From an uncultured Alistipes sp. (lineage in GTDB: Bacteria; Bacteroidota; Bacteroidia; Bacteroidales; UBA932), in contig UQUN01000002.1 of the NCBI GenBank assembly GCA_900544175.1, positions 127,639 through 191,638 of the forward strand: a stretch of 64,000 bases of DNA. The letters run 5' to 3'. Positions 1 through 9,780 of this stretch are shown here, one piece after another. Both the position numbers and the translations under genes were made by a program. Below the pieces are notes generated by a model. It saw only the letters and a program-made list of their open reading frames with translations. It made no database searches and was not told the DNA's origin. Numbering within the stretch: the stretch's first letter is position 1; each line of letters opens with the position of its first letter.

Positions 1-722
1 CCAATGATGAAATCCGGAGCATATTTTTCCTTCATTATCCCCCATGGGAAATTGTTGTAGAATCCTCCGTCAAAAAGCAGAAGAGAATCGATCTTTATCG
101 GTTTGAAATATGCCGGGAACGTCATAGAGGCCCTTATGGCCGAACCAAGATCCCCCTTGTCCGAAACATATGCCTGCTTGTGCACTACATCAGCCGACAC
201 ACAGAAAAACGGAACCATAAGATTATTGAAATCGTAGTCCGACGCAGCAGAGGCATTCGCAAACATCTGCACAAAGGCTATATCCATCGGGAACGGCGAT
301 ACCAGACTGGTAGGCAACATGATCTTGACCTTGCGCTTTCCTTCAGCAAACGCCTTCTCGTCCCATTTCATATTGATCGAGAACATCGCAGGCGTAGGAT
401 ATCCGGAATAGAGATACGTAAAAAACTCACGTTCACCGTTGCCGGTATACCACGACTGGAACTCGTCAGTCTTCATCATCGCTATCATATCATCAGGAGA
501 AAGACCTATGGCGTAAAGTCCTCCGACTATTGAGCCTATCGACGTACCGGCTACGTAATCTATAGGTATTTCATTCTCCTCCAGAGCCTTGATAACGCCG
601 ATATGCGAGAGTCCCCTTGCACCTCCTCCACTGAGCACGAGCCCCACAGTCTGTCCTCCCGCCGGCAATACGGACAGAAAAGACAGCGTCAGACTCACAA
701 TTATTGATAGTTTTCGGAACAC
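1..722 (-). CDS. Patatin-like phospholipase, 3' part outside window
   Basis: The reverse strand encodes a secreted patatin-family lipid acyl hydrolase. From a GTG start at 722 there is a signal peptide (about residues 1-25, ending near PAGGQ), then LVLSGGGARG (oxyanion glycine loop) and AGTSIGSIVGG, the G-x-S-x-G nucleophile elbow of the Ser-Asp dyad. A stop lies upstream in frame, so GTG at 722 is the best start. The catalytic Asp and any C-terminal barrel or POTRA region lie to the left of the window. Bacteroidetes patatins of this type often carry a C-terminal surface-antigen barrel; whether this one does cannot be seen. It is divergent from the cyclophilin gene, with about 46 bp between them. 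Family call secure, substrate unknown. Confidence 0.85.
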   Translation of the reverse strand, partial: MFRKLSIIVSLTLSFLSVLPAGGQTVGLVLSGGGARGLSHIGVIKALEENEIPIDYVAGTSIGSIVGGLYAIGLSPDDMIAMMKTDEFQSWYTGNGEREFFTYLYSGYPTPAMFSINMKWDEKAFAEGKRKVKIMLPTSLVSPFPMDIAFVQMFANASAASDYDFNNLMVPFFCVSADVVHKQAYVSDKGDLGSAIRASMTFPAYFKPIKIDSLLLFDGGFYNNFPWGIMKEKYAPDFII

Positions 723-728
723 GATTAC

Positions 729-755
729 TATATTTGTAAAATACTTTCAAAGATA
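729..755. promoter_or_regulatory. Divergent promoter pair
   Basis: Two matches to the Bacteroidetes -7 element TAnnTTTG lie back to back. TATATTTG at 729-736 on plus would start the cyclophilin mRNA about 25 nt before its ATG. TATCTTTG on minus (748-755) would start the patatin mRNA shortly before its GTG. The -33 TTTG elements are not clear, so this rests on the -7 boxes and the position between divergent genes. Confidence 0.45.
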
Positions 756-768
756 TAGAAACATCGTT

Positions 769-1452
769 ATGAAATCAAAATTTTTTCTTTGCATGATCGC
801 AGCCACAGCTGCGGCATGGTCCTGCGGCAACAGAAACAGTTCACAGACCAAGGCCGAAGAGCAGACTGAGACTGCAGCATCAGACAGTATCAAAAGCACA
901 ACAGCCATGGACACTACACTTGCCTTCGATCCGGCCAGCCTGCCGGAAGAGCCCATCTTCGAAATCCACACGACAGAGGGCACAATAACAGTACTGCTGT
1001 ACAAGGACACTCCAAGACACAGGGACAACTTCGTCAAGCTGGCATCCACGCGATATTTCGACAACATGCTGTTCCATAGGATAATCTACGGCTTCATGAT
1101 TCAGACAGGAGATCCGCTCACAAAGGATCCGGCCAACAAGTCGCTCTACGGCACAGGCGGTCCAGGATACACTATACCCGCCGAGTTCGTCGAAGGACAC
1201 AAGCACATCAAAGGAGCACTCGCGGCAGCCAGAATGGGCGACATTGCCAACCCGAGAAAGGAATCCTCCGGATCCCAGTTTTATATCGTCCAGAATCCCG
1301 AGACATGCAGCCAGCTCGACGGAGAATACACTGTCTTCGGAGAGACTATCGACGGATTCGATGTCATCGACCGCATAGCTGCTGTAAGGACCGATGCCAA
1401 CGACAGACCGCTCAAGGATGTAAGAATCATCTCCGTAGTACCCGTACTGTAA
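769..1452 (+). CDS. Cyclophilin-type peptidyl-prolyl isomerase, lipoprotein
   Basis: A 227-residue cis-trans prolyl isomerase that should act in the periplasm, anchored to the outer membrane. The chosen start at 769 (MKSKFF) gives a lipoprotein signal with lipobox AAWSC followed by G; the reading frame is open further upstream but lacks a signal there. After a low-complexity linker (about residues 20-50) comes a cyclophilin domain: FEIHTTEGTITVLLYKDTP, then MLFHRIIYGFMIQTGD, SGSQFYIV and LDGEYTVFGE, which are the classic conserved blocks. The nitroreductase gene follows 5 bp after the stop, so the two are probably one transcript. Confidence 0.93.
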   Translation: MKSKFFLCMIAATAAAWSCGNRNSSQTKAEEQTETAASDSIKSTTAMDTTLAFDPASLPEEPIFEIHTTEGTITVLLYKDTPRHRDNFVKLASTRYFDNMLFHRIIYGFMIQTGDPLTKDPANKSLYGTGGPGYTIPAEFVEGHKHIKGALAAARMGDIANPRKESSGSQFYIVQNPETCSQLDGEYTVFGETIDGFDVIDRIAAVRTDANDRPLKDVRIISVVPVL

Positions 1453-1457
1453 TAATT

Positions 1458-2030
1458 ATGGACGTAAGGGAAGCGTTGCACAAGAGCCGTAGCTACAGAC
1501 GGTTCTATCAAGATGTACATATTCCGGAAAGCGACATGATGGTCATAGCCGATGCAGCCAGACTGTCACCCTCCGGACGCAACATACAGGCACTCAAGTT
1601 CCTTCTGTCATTCAAGGAGAGCAGCAACAGCAGGATATTCCCGGCACTGGCCTGGGCCGGGTACCTGCCGGACTGGGACGGACCGGAAGAGGGAGAAAGA
1701 CCCTCTGCCTACATAATCCAACTGCTGGACAAGCGCATAGCTCAGACAACCATGTGCGATGAAGGCATCACGGCCCAGAGCATGCTGCTTCAGGCCGTGG
1801 AACTGGGATATGGCGGATGTATCATTGGTGCCGTCAGAAGAGATCTGCTAAAAGACGCTTTCAACCTGCCTGAATGGCTGGAAATCAAGAACGTCATCGC
1901 ATTGGGAAAACCTAAGGAGACTGTTCTGATAGAAGACATGAAAGACGGCGAGTACAAATACTGGAGAGACCCCGACGGCACTCACCATGTTCCCAAGCGC
2001 AGGACAGAGGACATTGTCATAATACCTTAG
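1458..2030 (+). CDS. Nitroreductase family protein
   Basis: A 190-residue FMN-dependent NAD(P)H nitroreductase-fold enzyme. Conserved pieces are the N-terminal RSYRRF phosphate-binding region, SPSGRNIQ (FMN contact), AQSMLLQAVELGYGGCIIGA and the VIALGKP block near the C-terminus. The start at 1458 (MDVREALHKSRS) sits 5 bp after the cyclophilin stop; an upstream extension in the same frame would overlap that gene and is rejected. The physiological substrate cannot be told from sequence; Bacteroidales carry several such genes, some linked to nitro-drug activation. Confidence 0.92.
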   Translation: MDVREALHKSRSYRRFYQDVHIPESDMMVIADAARLSPSGRNIQALKFLLSFKESSNSRIFPALAWAGYLPDWDGPEEGERPSAYIIQLLDKRIAQTTMCDEGITAQSMLLQAVELGYGGCIIGAVRRDLLKDAFNLPEWLEIKNVIALGKPKETVLIEDMKDGEYKYWRDPDGTHHVPKRRTEDIVIIP

Positions 2031-2062
2031 CTATCACGTGACCGTGAAAAACGGATGCTACA

Positions 2063-2098
2063 TAAAAAATGTGCCTCAAATCTCACGACTTAAGGCAC
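2063..2098 (-). terminator. Intrinsic terminator of the Asp-box gene
   Basis: Read on minus, GTGCCTTAA and TTGAGGCAC pair around a loop (one mismatch) and are followed by ATTTTTTATG. It lies 74 bp beyond the stop of the minus-strand Asp-box gene, with the repeat element at 2109-2178 in between. Confidence 0.6.
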
Positions 2099-2108
2099 AC
2101 TGCTTAAC

Positions 2109-2178
2109 TTAACCTAAAACTTAACCTATGAAAAAACTATCACAAAAATTACTTACAAATCCTGTGCCAAACTAATTA
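2109..2178. repeat. Shared 3'-UTR element, copy 1
   Basis: On minus this element begins at the stop codon of the Asp-box gene. It has TTTGGCA, seven bases, TTTGTAA, then after a fixed gap GATAGTTTTTTCATAGGTTA with a second AGGTTAA, and then the terminator. Copy 2 at 11340-11405 has the same blocks at the same spacing, also starting at a stop codon and ending before a terminator. On plus it could encode a very short MKKL peptide, but the two copies stop at different points (15 and 6 residues), which argues against coding. Confidence 0.7.
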
Positions 2179-3464
2179 TATCCTCCTACAAAATCTACAG
2201 ATTCAATACTGAATTCAAAAGGCACCGTACTTTGGGACCATGTCTGCCCTCCGTCCGAGGTGTGATATATGGAACCGGTCTCACCTGTCTGTGATATTAC
2301 AGAGAATACTCCGCTAGTCCCGTCGCGGAGAAACGACACTGACGTCACTGTCCCATCTGCATATTGGGCTCCGGCCGGAGAAAGGCTGATATTGGTCTGA
2401 AACCCGTCAACCGTAAGGAAAAAACTGCCTCTGCCTCCTCCAGCCCAGGCAATTGCGCCATCATATGCATCCAGAGCACGCATGTCCGCATCTGTACTTA
2501 GGACAGAACGCCATGTTGCGCCCCCGTCATCTGAGCGCAGGATTCCCATTGCGTTAGTGCCGGCCAGAAAAACAGTACCTCCGGGAACTGCACATATTGA
2601 TGACGGACTCTGCATGGCATAGGCGGCATCCACATTGAATGTCGACCACGCAGAACCACCGTCACGAGTATATTCCACAACTACACCTCCACTCCTGCCA
2701 GAACCGCAGACCCAGACTTCAGTCCCCACGACAGAAACCGCAGTGTAAGACAGTACCGACGATGACTCATAGGCCACGTTCCATGAACTGCCGCCGTTCT
2801 CAGTCTTGAGCACAAGACATGTATCGGCACATACAGCCCATGCCGTATCAGCATCCTGCGCCACAATCGAGGATATTGAAACCGGAGAAAGTCCGCTCAC
2901 AGACTGAGACGACCAGGTCATTCCTCCGTCCTCGGTCTTCAAGATAACTGTACGATGTCCTACCGTATCCACATCACCTGCCGCCCAGCAGGTCATGTCG
3001 TCCGCTACTGACACAGAAGTGAGCCTTACATCCGGAATCTGTGCGGGAGTACCTTGACGGACCCAAGAACGTCCGCCGTCATCCGAATGCAATATGGCTC
3101 CATAACCACTGTCATTGAGACCGACAGCCCAGCCTGCCTGTACAAGCTCAAGAGCGACATCGCACTGTACGGACCCTCCGTCGGGTATACCGACCTGACG
3201 CATGACGCTATAGTATCCGTCCTTACGGAACCATACCCCCTGCAGCCCGTCAGGAAGTCCTGAATACACATATGATCCTGACATACTTGTGTACACGGCT
3301 GAATCTCCGTACACGACAGCCGCTTCTTCCAGCGGACTGCCCGTAGAAGCGTCCGTGACAGTACCGGAAAGGTCTCCGTATCCGGCGACCGGCAGCCTGC
3401 AGGCCGTCGGCATCACGCACATCGCGACGGCCACCGCGACTTTATATATTCCTTTCATTTTCAT
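2172..3464 (-). CDS. Secreted lipoprotein with carboxypeptidase-like domain and Asp-box repeats
   Basis: Start taken at 3464 (MKMKGIYK); it gives a lipoprotein-like signal ending MPTAC. A frame extension to 3530 overlaps the next gene and lacks a signal. Residues about 25-100 form a carboxypeptidase-regulatory-like beta domain (GTVTDASTGSPLEEAA). The rest is a beta-propeller with at least six Asp-box/BNR repeats: SDDGGRSW, TEDGGMTW, TENGGSSW, TRDGGSAW, SDDGGATW, TSDGGQTW. That is the fold seen in Ycf48-like proteins and sialidase-type propellers, but no sialidase active-site residues are evident, so I infer a binding or assembly role at the cell surface. Unknown ligand. Confidence 0.8.
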   Translation of the reverse strand: MKMKGIYKVAVAVAMCVMPTACRLPVAGYGDLSGTVTDASTGSPLEEAAVVYGDSAVYTSMSGSYVYSGLPDGLQGVWFRKDGYYSVMRQVGIPDGGSVQCDVALELVQAGWAVGLNDSGYGAILHSDDGGRSWVRQGTPAQIPDVRLTSVSVADDMTCWAAGDVDTVGHRTVILKTEDGGMTWSSQSVSGLSPVSISSIVAQDADTAWAVCADTCLVLKTENGGSSWNVAYESSSVLSYTAVSVVGTEVWVCGSGRSGGVVVEYTRDGGSAWSTFNVDAAYAMQSPSSICAVPGGTVFLAGTNAMGILRSDDGGATWRSVLSTDADMRALDAYDGAIAWAGGGRGSFFLTVDGFQTNISLSPAGAQYADGTVTSVSFLRDGTSGVFSVISQTGETGSIYHTSDGGQTWSQSTVPFEFSIESVDFVGGYN

Positions 3465-3511
3465 ATTGCGAAAGTAACAAATCAAGCATCTATTATAAAA
3501 TACAAACGGAA

Positions 3512-4819
3512 TCAGGCATCCGACTGACAATGCCTGTGTCTGAACAGCAAGGCGAAAAGTATGGCCACAAGCAAAGCATACGCAGCAAAAACATACCAGG
3601 CCTCTGTCCAGCCAGCCATAACCGCATGCCAGTCTATGACTCCGTCTGCCCCCGGCACCTTGTGAGAATTGACCAGCATGTTCACAAGTCCCTGAGCGCC
3701 GAGAGTCCCCACCGCTGCACCGATACCGTTGGTCATCAGCATGAACAGGCCCTGAGCACTGGAACGTATGGATTTGTCAGTAGTCTGGTTCACAAAAAGA
3801 GACCCTGATATGTTGAAGAAATCAAAGGCGACTCCGTATATGATCATAGACAGTACGAACAGCCAGATTCCGTTTCCAGGATTGCCCACAGCGAAGAAGC
3901 CGAAACGCAGCGCCCAGGCCAGCATGGCAATCAGCATGACTATCTTGATGCCATATCTTCTAAGGAAGAAAGGAATCAGAAGAATACACAAGGTTTCGGA
4001 TATCTGCGACAAGGATATCAGCATATTGGAATGCTCTACCCCGAAAGCGCCCCGATATTCGGCAAGGTTTCCGAAATCCGCAAGGAAAGGATTGGCAAAG
4101 CCGTTGGTTATCTGCAGGGCGACTCCAAGCAACATGGAAAAAATGAAGAACACGGCCATCTTCCTCTGCTTGAAAAGAGCGAATGCCCTGAGTCCCATGG
4201 CATCCACTAATGATTTCTTCTGCGCCGTCCTATTAACGGGACACTCCGGCAGTGTCAGCGTATATAAGGCCAGGATGATGCTGAAAGTTCCTGAAACCAC
4301 ATACTGCATCGATGTCTCCTGCATGGCCGCACCGCCGACCTTTACCAGATCCACGAGCCACATGGAGCAGATAAACCCTACGGTTCCCCACACTCTTATA
4401 GGCGGAAAATCCTTCACCGGATCAAGGCCTGATTTCTCCAGAACGGCGTAGGACACCGAATTGGATATCGCTATCGTAGGCATGAAGAAAGCGATACTGA
4501 GAGTATAGAGGCCGAAAAGCACCCCGAACTCCACGTCAGGGCCGGCCGTCACTCCGTATAGCCCTGCCCCTACCATGGCCACGCCTGCCACAGTATGGCA
4601 CAGCCCCAACAGCCTCTGCGCCTGAACCCACTTGTCGGCTATGACCCCCATTATCGCAGGCATGAAAATGGAGACTATGCCTTGAATGGAATAGAACCAT
4701 GCTATACGGCTTCCAAAACCTATTTCCGAGAGATAGCGTCCCTGACTGGTAAGATAAGCCCCCCACACTGCGAACTGCAGGAAACTGAGCAGGACCAATT
4801 TGAACTTCTGAATCTTCAT
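3512..4819 (-). CDS. MFS permease, NupG nucleoside:proton symporter-like
   Basis: A 435-residue, about 12-helix inner-membrane transporter. It starts MKIQKFKLVLLSFLQF with no signal peptide and matches the nucleoside permease NupG-like group (FAVWGAYLTSQGRYL, GFGSRIAWFYSIQGIVSIFMP). It begins 5 bp after the GH20 stop and forms an operon with GH20 and GH84. In that company it more likely imports GlcNAc or another hexosamine released by the two enzymes than a nucleoside; this is inference. Confidence 0.85.
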   Translation of the reverse strand: MKIQKFKLVLLSFLQFAVWGAYLTSQGRYLSEIGFGSRIAWFYSIQGIVSIFMPAIMGVIADKWVQAQRLLGLCHTVAGVAMVGAGLYGVTAGPDVEFGVLFGLYTLSIAFFMPTIAISNSVSYAVLEKSGLDPVKDFPPIRVWGTVGFICSMWLVDLVKVGGAAMQETSMQYVVSGTFSIILALYTLTLPECPVNRTAQKKSLVDAMGLRAFALFKQRKMAVFFIFSMLLGVALQITNGFANPFLADFGNLAEYRGAFGVEHSNMLISLSQISETLCILLIPFFLRRYGIKIVMLIAMLAWALRFGFFAVGNPGNGIWLFVLSMIIYGVAFDFFNISGSLFVNQTTDKSIRSSAQGLFMLMTNGIGAAVGTLGAQGLVNMLVNSHKVPGADGVIDWHAVMAGWTEAWYVFAAYALLVAILFALLFRHRHCQSDA

Positions 4820-4824
4820 ACATT

Positions 4825-7017
4825 CTATCTTTCTATCATCAAACCTCTTAACACGGCTGTATATCCGTCATTCGAGCCAGTCATGACCACATGGACCTCC
4901 TTTACAGAGGACTCCGGACAGAATGTCAGCTCTCCATGATACAATTCTCCTGCATTGACAGTCCTGCCGTCAGCCGTAGCGTATACCACATAAGCGTCAG
5001 TGACATAGAACATACCCGATGACGGCGCTCCGGATGTGAATGTTATACGGCCGCACTCCACAGGCTCATCCATTATAAACGACAGCGTATCCCCGGCCTG
5101 CAGCACCCGTCCGGAATATCCGACTCCGTCCCGGCCTGAGAGACTCCGTCTGTTGCCGTCAGACAGCGGGAAATTGCTTTCGACAGTCATCTTCGGGTCC
5201 AGATAATCATACAATTCAATATTGGAGGCTCCTACCGCGATACTGCTGAGGTCATCCGCAAAGAACGTAGCGAAGCGGACATCTTCAGGACGGTCAGTTA
5301 CAATATCCCCCCGGCACACCGGTGACGAAGCCGTCGGGGCTGTACGGTCCATGCTGTAGCGCACAACCGCAGAAGGATGAGGCGGACGCACATGCAGCAC
5401 CTGACCGTCAAAAACCACTTCCGGAGGAGCCACACGGAAGGCTATGCCCATACGGTACAGTCTCTGGAAATGTCCTTTGTAAAGTCTGTTCTCAAAATTC
5501 TCAAAATCGCGGTTGCCCTTACTGCTCCAGCCTACCTCCGCCAAGGCGCAAAGACGCGGAAAATACTGGTACTCCATCAGACGCGGCGGCCAAGCCATAA
5601 GTTCCGCCCACAGACCCGCCTGGACTCCGGCTATCAGGGAACTGTCCGCAGGAGAGCCGACCAAGATCTCATCCGGCTCAAGTGAGTAAGTCTTGGACAG
5701 AGGCACTATGCCGGCCCAGCTGTGTCCCCTCTCGGCGGGCGACTGTTTCATATCCAAATAGCAGTACTCCCCTATCTGCACCACTGTATTGTAGCCTTTT
5801 CCCACCGACATGCGTCCGCTCTCAACGCTTCTCCATGCATAGACCAGAGCGGAACTGTCATAGACAGCGTCCGATACCACTATCTCATCCCAACCGGCCA
5901 TCTTCCTGCCACACCTGGACAGTATGTCCTCCATCTCATATACAAACCAGCTGTGCAGTTCCTCCGGCCCGTCCAGACCTTGCTCCTTCATCAATTCCTG
6001 ACAGCGCGGGCAATTGTTCCACGACGTATGGTCCACCTCGTCCCCACCGATATGGATATACTCCGACGGGAACAAAGAAGCTATCTCCCTGAATATATTG
6101 GAGAGTATCCTGTAATTCTCCTCCCTGGCCACACAAAGCACATTGTCCGTCTCTCCGTTGACGCTTATATAAGGTACATCCATGTCGCAGGCCATCTCCG
6201 GGAACACCCCTATCAGCGAGCGGCTGTGGCCGGGCAGGTCTATCTCGGGTATAATCTCTATATGACGCTCAGCCGCATAGCGCACCACTCTCCGGATATC
6301 CTTCTGCGTATAGTAACCGCCATAACGCTCATGTCCCTGACCATATGCAGCCGGAGTCACTTCCCCGTCTCCCCGCCATGCACCTTTCTCCGTAAGCTGC
6401 GGATATCTCTTTATCTCTATCCGCCAGCCGTTGTCATCAGCCAGATGCCAGTGGAAACGATTGAGCTTGTGATAAGCCATCCAGTCCAGAAGTCTCAGGA
6501 CATGGTCTACATCGAAAAATGTCCTGGAGACATCCAGCATCGTTCCCCTATAGGCATAGCGCGGAGAGTCCTCGACAGAAACTCCGTCCAGTACCCAGCG
6601 GGTAAGTTCCGGACTGTCGCCTCCATAGACAGCCGGAGGCATCATCTGGAGCAAAGTCTGGATACCGTAGAATATCCCGGCACAGTCAGAAGCCTCTATA
6701 ATGACATTGTCTTCCGTCACGTCAAGCCGATATGCCTCGCTTTCCATGCCGTCAGCCAGTCTCAGGACAATTCCTTTATAGACCGGAACATCGTTTACCT
6801 GTACATCGAAAGCGAACACCCTCTCCAAATGCTCCTTCAGATACCCTCTTTCGAAATCCATGTTGCCGGAAGCACAGACCGAAAGTCCTTTCTCCATAAT
6901 GAAAGATCCGCCCGAAGGAATCACTTTGAGAGGCTGCGGCACCAGAGTGCCGTAAGTCTGAGCTGAAAGAACGACGGAGACCGTCAGCATAAGACATAAT
7001 GACAGTATTCTTCTCAT
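4825..7017 (-). CDS. GH20 beta-N-acetylhexosaminidase
   Basis: A secreted 730-residue exo-hexosaminidase that removes terminal beta-GlcNAc/GalNAc. A signal peptide (about 1-19, ending LSAQ) is followed by the GH20b N-terminal domain (about 25-150) and the catalytic TIM barrel. FHWHLADDNGWR lies near 188-199, and HIGGDEV holds the Asp326-Glu327 pair expected for substrate-assisted catalysis. A chitobiase/HEX C-terminal domain (about 555-610) and a beta-rich tail follow. The 10-bp gap to GH84 and 5-bp gap to the permease show one operon, probably for mucin or N-glycan trimming. Confidence 0.95.
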   Translation of the reverse strand: MRRILSLCLMLTVSVVLSAQTYGTLVPQPLKVIPSGGSFIMEKGLSVCASGNMDFERGYLKEHLERVFAFDVQVNDVPVYKGIVLRLADGMESEAYRLDVTEDNVIIEASDCAGIFYGIQTLLQMMPPAVYGGDSPELTRWVLDGVSVEDSPRYAYRGTMLDVSRTFFDVDHVLRLLDWMAYHKLNRFHWHLADDNGWRIEIKRYPQLTEKGAWRGDGEVTPAAYGQGHERYGGYYTQKDIRRVVRYAAERHIEIIPEIDLPGHSRSLIGVFPEMACDMDVPYISVNGETDNVLCVAREENYRILSNIFREIASLFPSEYIHIGGDEVDHTSWNNCPRCQELMKEQGLDGPEELHSWFVYEMEDILSRCGRKMAGWDEIVVSDAVYDSSALVYAWRSVESGRMSVGKGYNTVVQIGEYCYLDMKQSPAERGHSWAGIVPLSKTYSLEPDEILVGSPADSSLIAGVQAGLWAELMAWPPRLMEYQYFPRLCALAEVGWSSKGNRDFENFENRLYKGHFQRLYRMGIAFRVAPPEVVFDGQVLHVRPPHPSAVVRYSMDRTAPTASSPVCRGDIVTDRPEDVRFATFFADDLSSIAVGASNIELYDYLDPKMTVESNFPLSDGNRRSLSGRDGVGYSGRVLQAGDTLSFIMDEPVECGRITFTSGAPSSGMFYVTDAYVVYATADGRTVNAGELYHGELTFCPESSVKEVHVVMTGSNDGYTAVLRGLMIER

Positions 7018-7027
7018 AAGTCCTCAA

Positions 7028-9526
7028 TTAAAATATTTCGAAAATATCAGTATCGCCTTCTATCCTGACACGCACCGCATCCGGATTCAGTCTGATACAA
7101 CAATACGGGTCCTCCGTAGTGAGACGCCCTACAGCTGCGCCTCCGGCCGAGTACTGGGTTACCGTCACCTCGGAACGCGGTCTGAGCAGCAATGTCCTGT
7201 TGCCGGCCGTACCGATGCTGTCATCCCGGACAATACCGAAGGACAAAGTGCCGTCCAAAGCGTAATAAGTATAAGGATTGTTGTCAAAGGCATATACGGC
7301 CTTGTCTCTGTCCGGTGCCTGCAGGTCAAAGCCCAGACTGTCAGGTCTTACCGGATTGACACTGAATGTACGGACAGCGGCCCAGTTGGTCTTGTCCGAC
7401 TCAATCTTGCGCAGACGTACATATCTGGCGTCAATCCCACGTCCCTGCCACTTTATCACATACTGACAGTCCAGTGTGTCGGCAATCACAGGAAACCATA
7501 TCTGTCCGTCCTTCGAAGCCTCCAGCACTGTCCTGTCGAAATAATCCACATCATCCACAGAATTGCGGCCCTGAAGTATCTCTATCTCCCTAAGGCCCCT
7601 TACCAGGCCGAGATCGACACCTATCCAGTCACCGGTCTGCTGAGCGTATGCGGAGGTATAGAACGTCGTAGAGTCATCATCGAACATGAGTTTTCCGGAT
7701 ACTGTCCCCGAGTTGGCAAACGAGCCCATAGCCGTGTAGGAATAGGGACTGCGCCCGGCCGTCCTACGGTAAAATGCAGCTGCCATCCCGTCCATAGCTC
7801 TCTCGCAGAACGGATTGAGTTTCAATGATCCGGACTTGTGAGCCTCGTAGGCTTCCTTGTCCTGAGGCAGCATCAGGTTGTCCACATAGGCAGACCAGAA
7901 AGCCGCGTCGTCTCCGCTCTCATAGACCTTTATCAGTTCAAGGGTACGCACCCCTCTGGCCCCCAGCCTGCCGAATTCCACGAGCCACGGACGGAGTTCC
8001 CCCATCAAAGCCGCATTTGAGCATTTTTCTTCCATCTCGTCCGGTACGGCCTCAATACGGCGGAACTCCCCGAGCAGTGCGTCATACTGTTCCGGAGTAT
8101 AGTCATCGAAATCAAAGACCTCAGTTTCCCATGACTCGTCACGACGGTAGCCCGACTCCGTATCGCAGGAGTGTATGGCAAATGTACGGTATGCCACCCG
8201 AGCCTCCTCTCCGGCCATTACTCCCAGCCCACGCTCCCAATTGGCCATCGGATCGTAGTCCTCAATGTTCCAGGTATAGTCCGCTACGCCATACAGAGCC
8301 AGTTTGGAAGCCTCGGCATGCTCCATGGGATTACTTACAAAACCACAGAGATCATCAGAGGAAAGAGACCGGTCCAGGCCGTAGACAGGTCCCTGCATGA
8401 CTATGTGACGGCAATAGTCCGTCACCGGGAAGTTCCACCAGTACAGGGCAGGACGCTGTATCCTTGAGCCCACCCACTCCAGAGTAGCCGGAGTAAGGTC
8501 ACTGCACACATAATCCCCCGTCCAGAACACTCTCACGGACGGGTCCAGTTCACGGCCATAAACAGCCAGACTGCCCCGCTCCGTGGGATTGGCCCACGAA
8601 CGGTTATAGTCGGTAGGACATATGATCAGCGGAGCGACATCTCCCTTTGCCTTTACGAACTCCTCTCCAAGACGGTTGAGCAGTTCTACCTGACGATAAG
8701 GATTGGCCCCGTCTCCGGATATATCATCGAAAAATATGGCGAAAGCCCTGACACCCAAAGCATACATGCTCTCGAACTTGGCCACGAGAGCCGCATAGTC
8801 CTCCTCGTTCCACTTTATGTCCTGCCCGGGATGTATGGCCCAGACGAAATCCACGTAATTGGTCCTGCAGGCCTCGACAAGCTCCTTTATCTGAGCTGCT
8901 TCCTCCGCCGGATAAGGCTTCCTCCAATCGGGAGAGCTGTGATACGGATCGTCTTTCGGGCCGTATATGTAGGTATTCATCTTATACCTGCCGTAGAACT
9001 CTATCAGGGACAGCCTTGCCTCATGCGACCATGGAGTCCCGTAAAATCCCTCGACTACACCCCTTGCCGGAAGATCCGGCCAGTCATTGACCGTCATACA
9101 CGGCAGATGCCCGTCCTCGGCCTGAGCCGCTATCTGACGCAGCGTCTGAAGGCCGTAGAACGCTCCCCGCTCATCATATCCAAGAACGGATATTCCCTTG
9201 CTGCCTATCGCAAGCAGGTAAGCACCGGAGACAGTCCTGACTCCTGCCCTGGCTGCCTTTTTAGCCCCGAAATCCACTGTCAACCTTACAGACTTCCTGC
9301 CACCTGCCGGCAGGAAACCAATATCATCCGAGAACAGTCCGGACTTGTCCATTATCCGTACTCCTGCGGAAATATCCACAATCCCATCATCCGGAAGCAT
9401 CACCACCTCATGCGGTGTAGGATTGACAACAGGCACATCATGCGGAGTCTCTCCCGCTTCCGACCGTAGACAGGCGACCGTCACCATCACTGCCGCCACA
9501 ACTATTGTTCCTAACTTGTTTCTCAT
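7028..9526 (-). CDS. GH84 O-GlcNAcase / hexosaminidase
   Basis: A secreted 832-residue enzyme of the bacterial O-GlcNAcase (BtGH84) type. Signal peptide about 1-24; N-terminal alpha/beta domain about 30-145; catalytic barrel from VVEGFYGTPWSHEAR (158-172), with YIYGPKDDPYH and the FFDDISGDG motif holding Asp267-Asp268, the catalytic pair. A helical region follows, and at about 600-730 an F5/8-type carbohydrate-binding domain (DSTTFYTS, WIGVDLG, ARYVRLR). First gene of the hexosaminidase operon. It is somewhat longer than the characterised BtGH84. Confidence 0.95.
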   Translation of the reverse strand: MRNKLGTIVVAAVMVTVACLRSEAGETPHDVPVVNPTPHEVVMLPDDGIVDISAGVRIMDKSGLFSDDIGFLPAGGRKSVRLTVDFGAKKAARAGVRTVSGAYLLAIGSKGISVLGYDERGAFYGLQTLRQIAAQAEDGHLPCMTVNDWPDLPARGVVEGFYGTPWSHEARLSLIEFYGRYKMNTYIYGPKDDPYHSSPDWRKPYPAEEAAQIKELVEACRTNYVDFVWAIHPGQDIKWNEEDYAALVAKFESMYALGVRAFAIFFDDISGDGANPYRQVELLNRLGEEFVKAKGDVAPLIICPTDYNRSWANPTERGSLAVYGRELDPSVRVFWTGDYVCSDLTPATLEWVGSRIQRPALYWWNFPVTDYCRHIVMQGPVYGLDRSLSSDDLCGFVSNPMEHAEASKLALYGVADYTWNIEDYDPMANWERGLGVMAGEEARVAYRTFAIHSCDTESGYRRDESWETEVFDFDDYTPEQYDALLGEFRRIEAVPDEMEEKCSNAALMGELRPWLVEFGRLGARGVRTLELIKVYESGDDAAFWSAYVDNLMLPQDKEAYEAHKSGSLKLNPFCERAMDGMAAAFYRRTAGRSPYSYTAMGSFANSGTVSGKLMFDDDSTTFYTSAYAQQTGDWIGVDLGLVRGLREIEILQGRNSVDDVDYFDRTVLEASKDGQIWFPVIADTLDCQYVIKWQGRGIDARYVRLRKIESDKTNWAAVRTFSVNPVRPDSLGFDLQAPDRDKAVYAFDNNPYTYYALDGTLSFGIVRDDSIGTAGNRTLLLRPRSEVTVTQYSAGGAAVGRLTTEDPYCCIRLNPDAVRVRIEGDTDIFEIF

Positions 9527-9780
9527 ACTGATTCATTAAATTCATGCAAAGATAAAAAGCCGTTCCGATTTTCACTACATTCACACCGTGAAATTAACAG
9601 AACCTGCCCACTTTATCTTCCACTTCTTCCACGGAGGGCGGCCCGCCTTCACCGACATCTTTCCGTCAGACGGAGAACAGCTGACGTTACCGCGCAAGTA
9701 AGATTCTCACTGTAAAAGTTTGGAATAATTAAAAAATTTGCACTAATTTGCTGCCAATTCTAAATAATTTAAATGCAATT
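9527..9780. promoter_or_regulatory. Divergent intergenic region between GH84 and glutamine synthetase
   Basis: 254 bp between divergent starts. On plus, TTTGG at 9718-9722 and an imperfect -7 box (CTAATTTG, 9743-9750) sit about 30 bp before the glutamine synthetase ATG; this is the best promoter candidate, but the -7 box lacks one spacer base. I see no clear operator and no RNA gene. Confidence 0.35.
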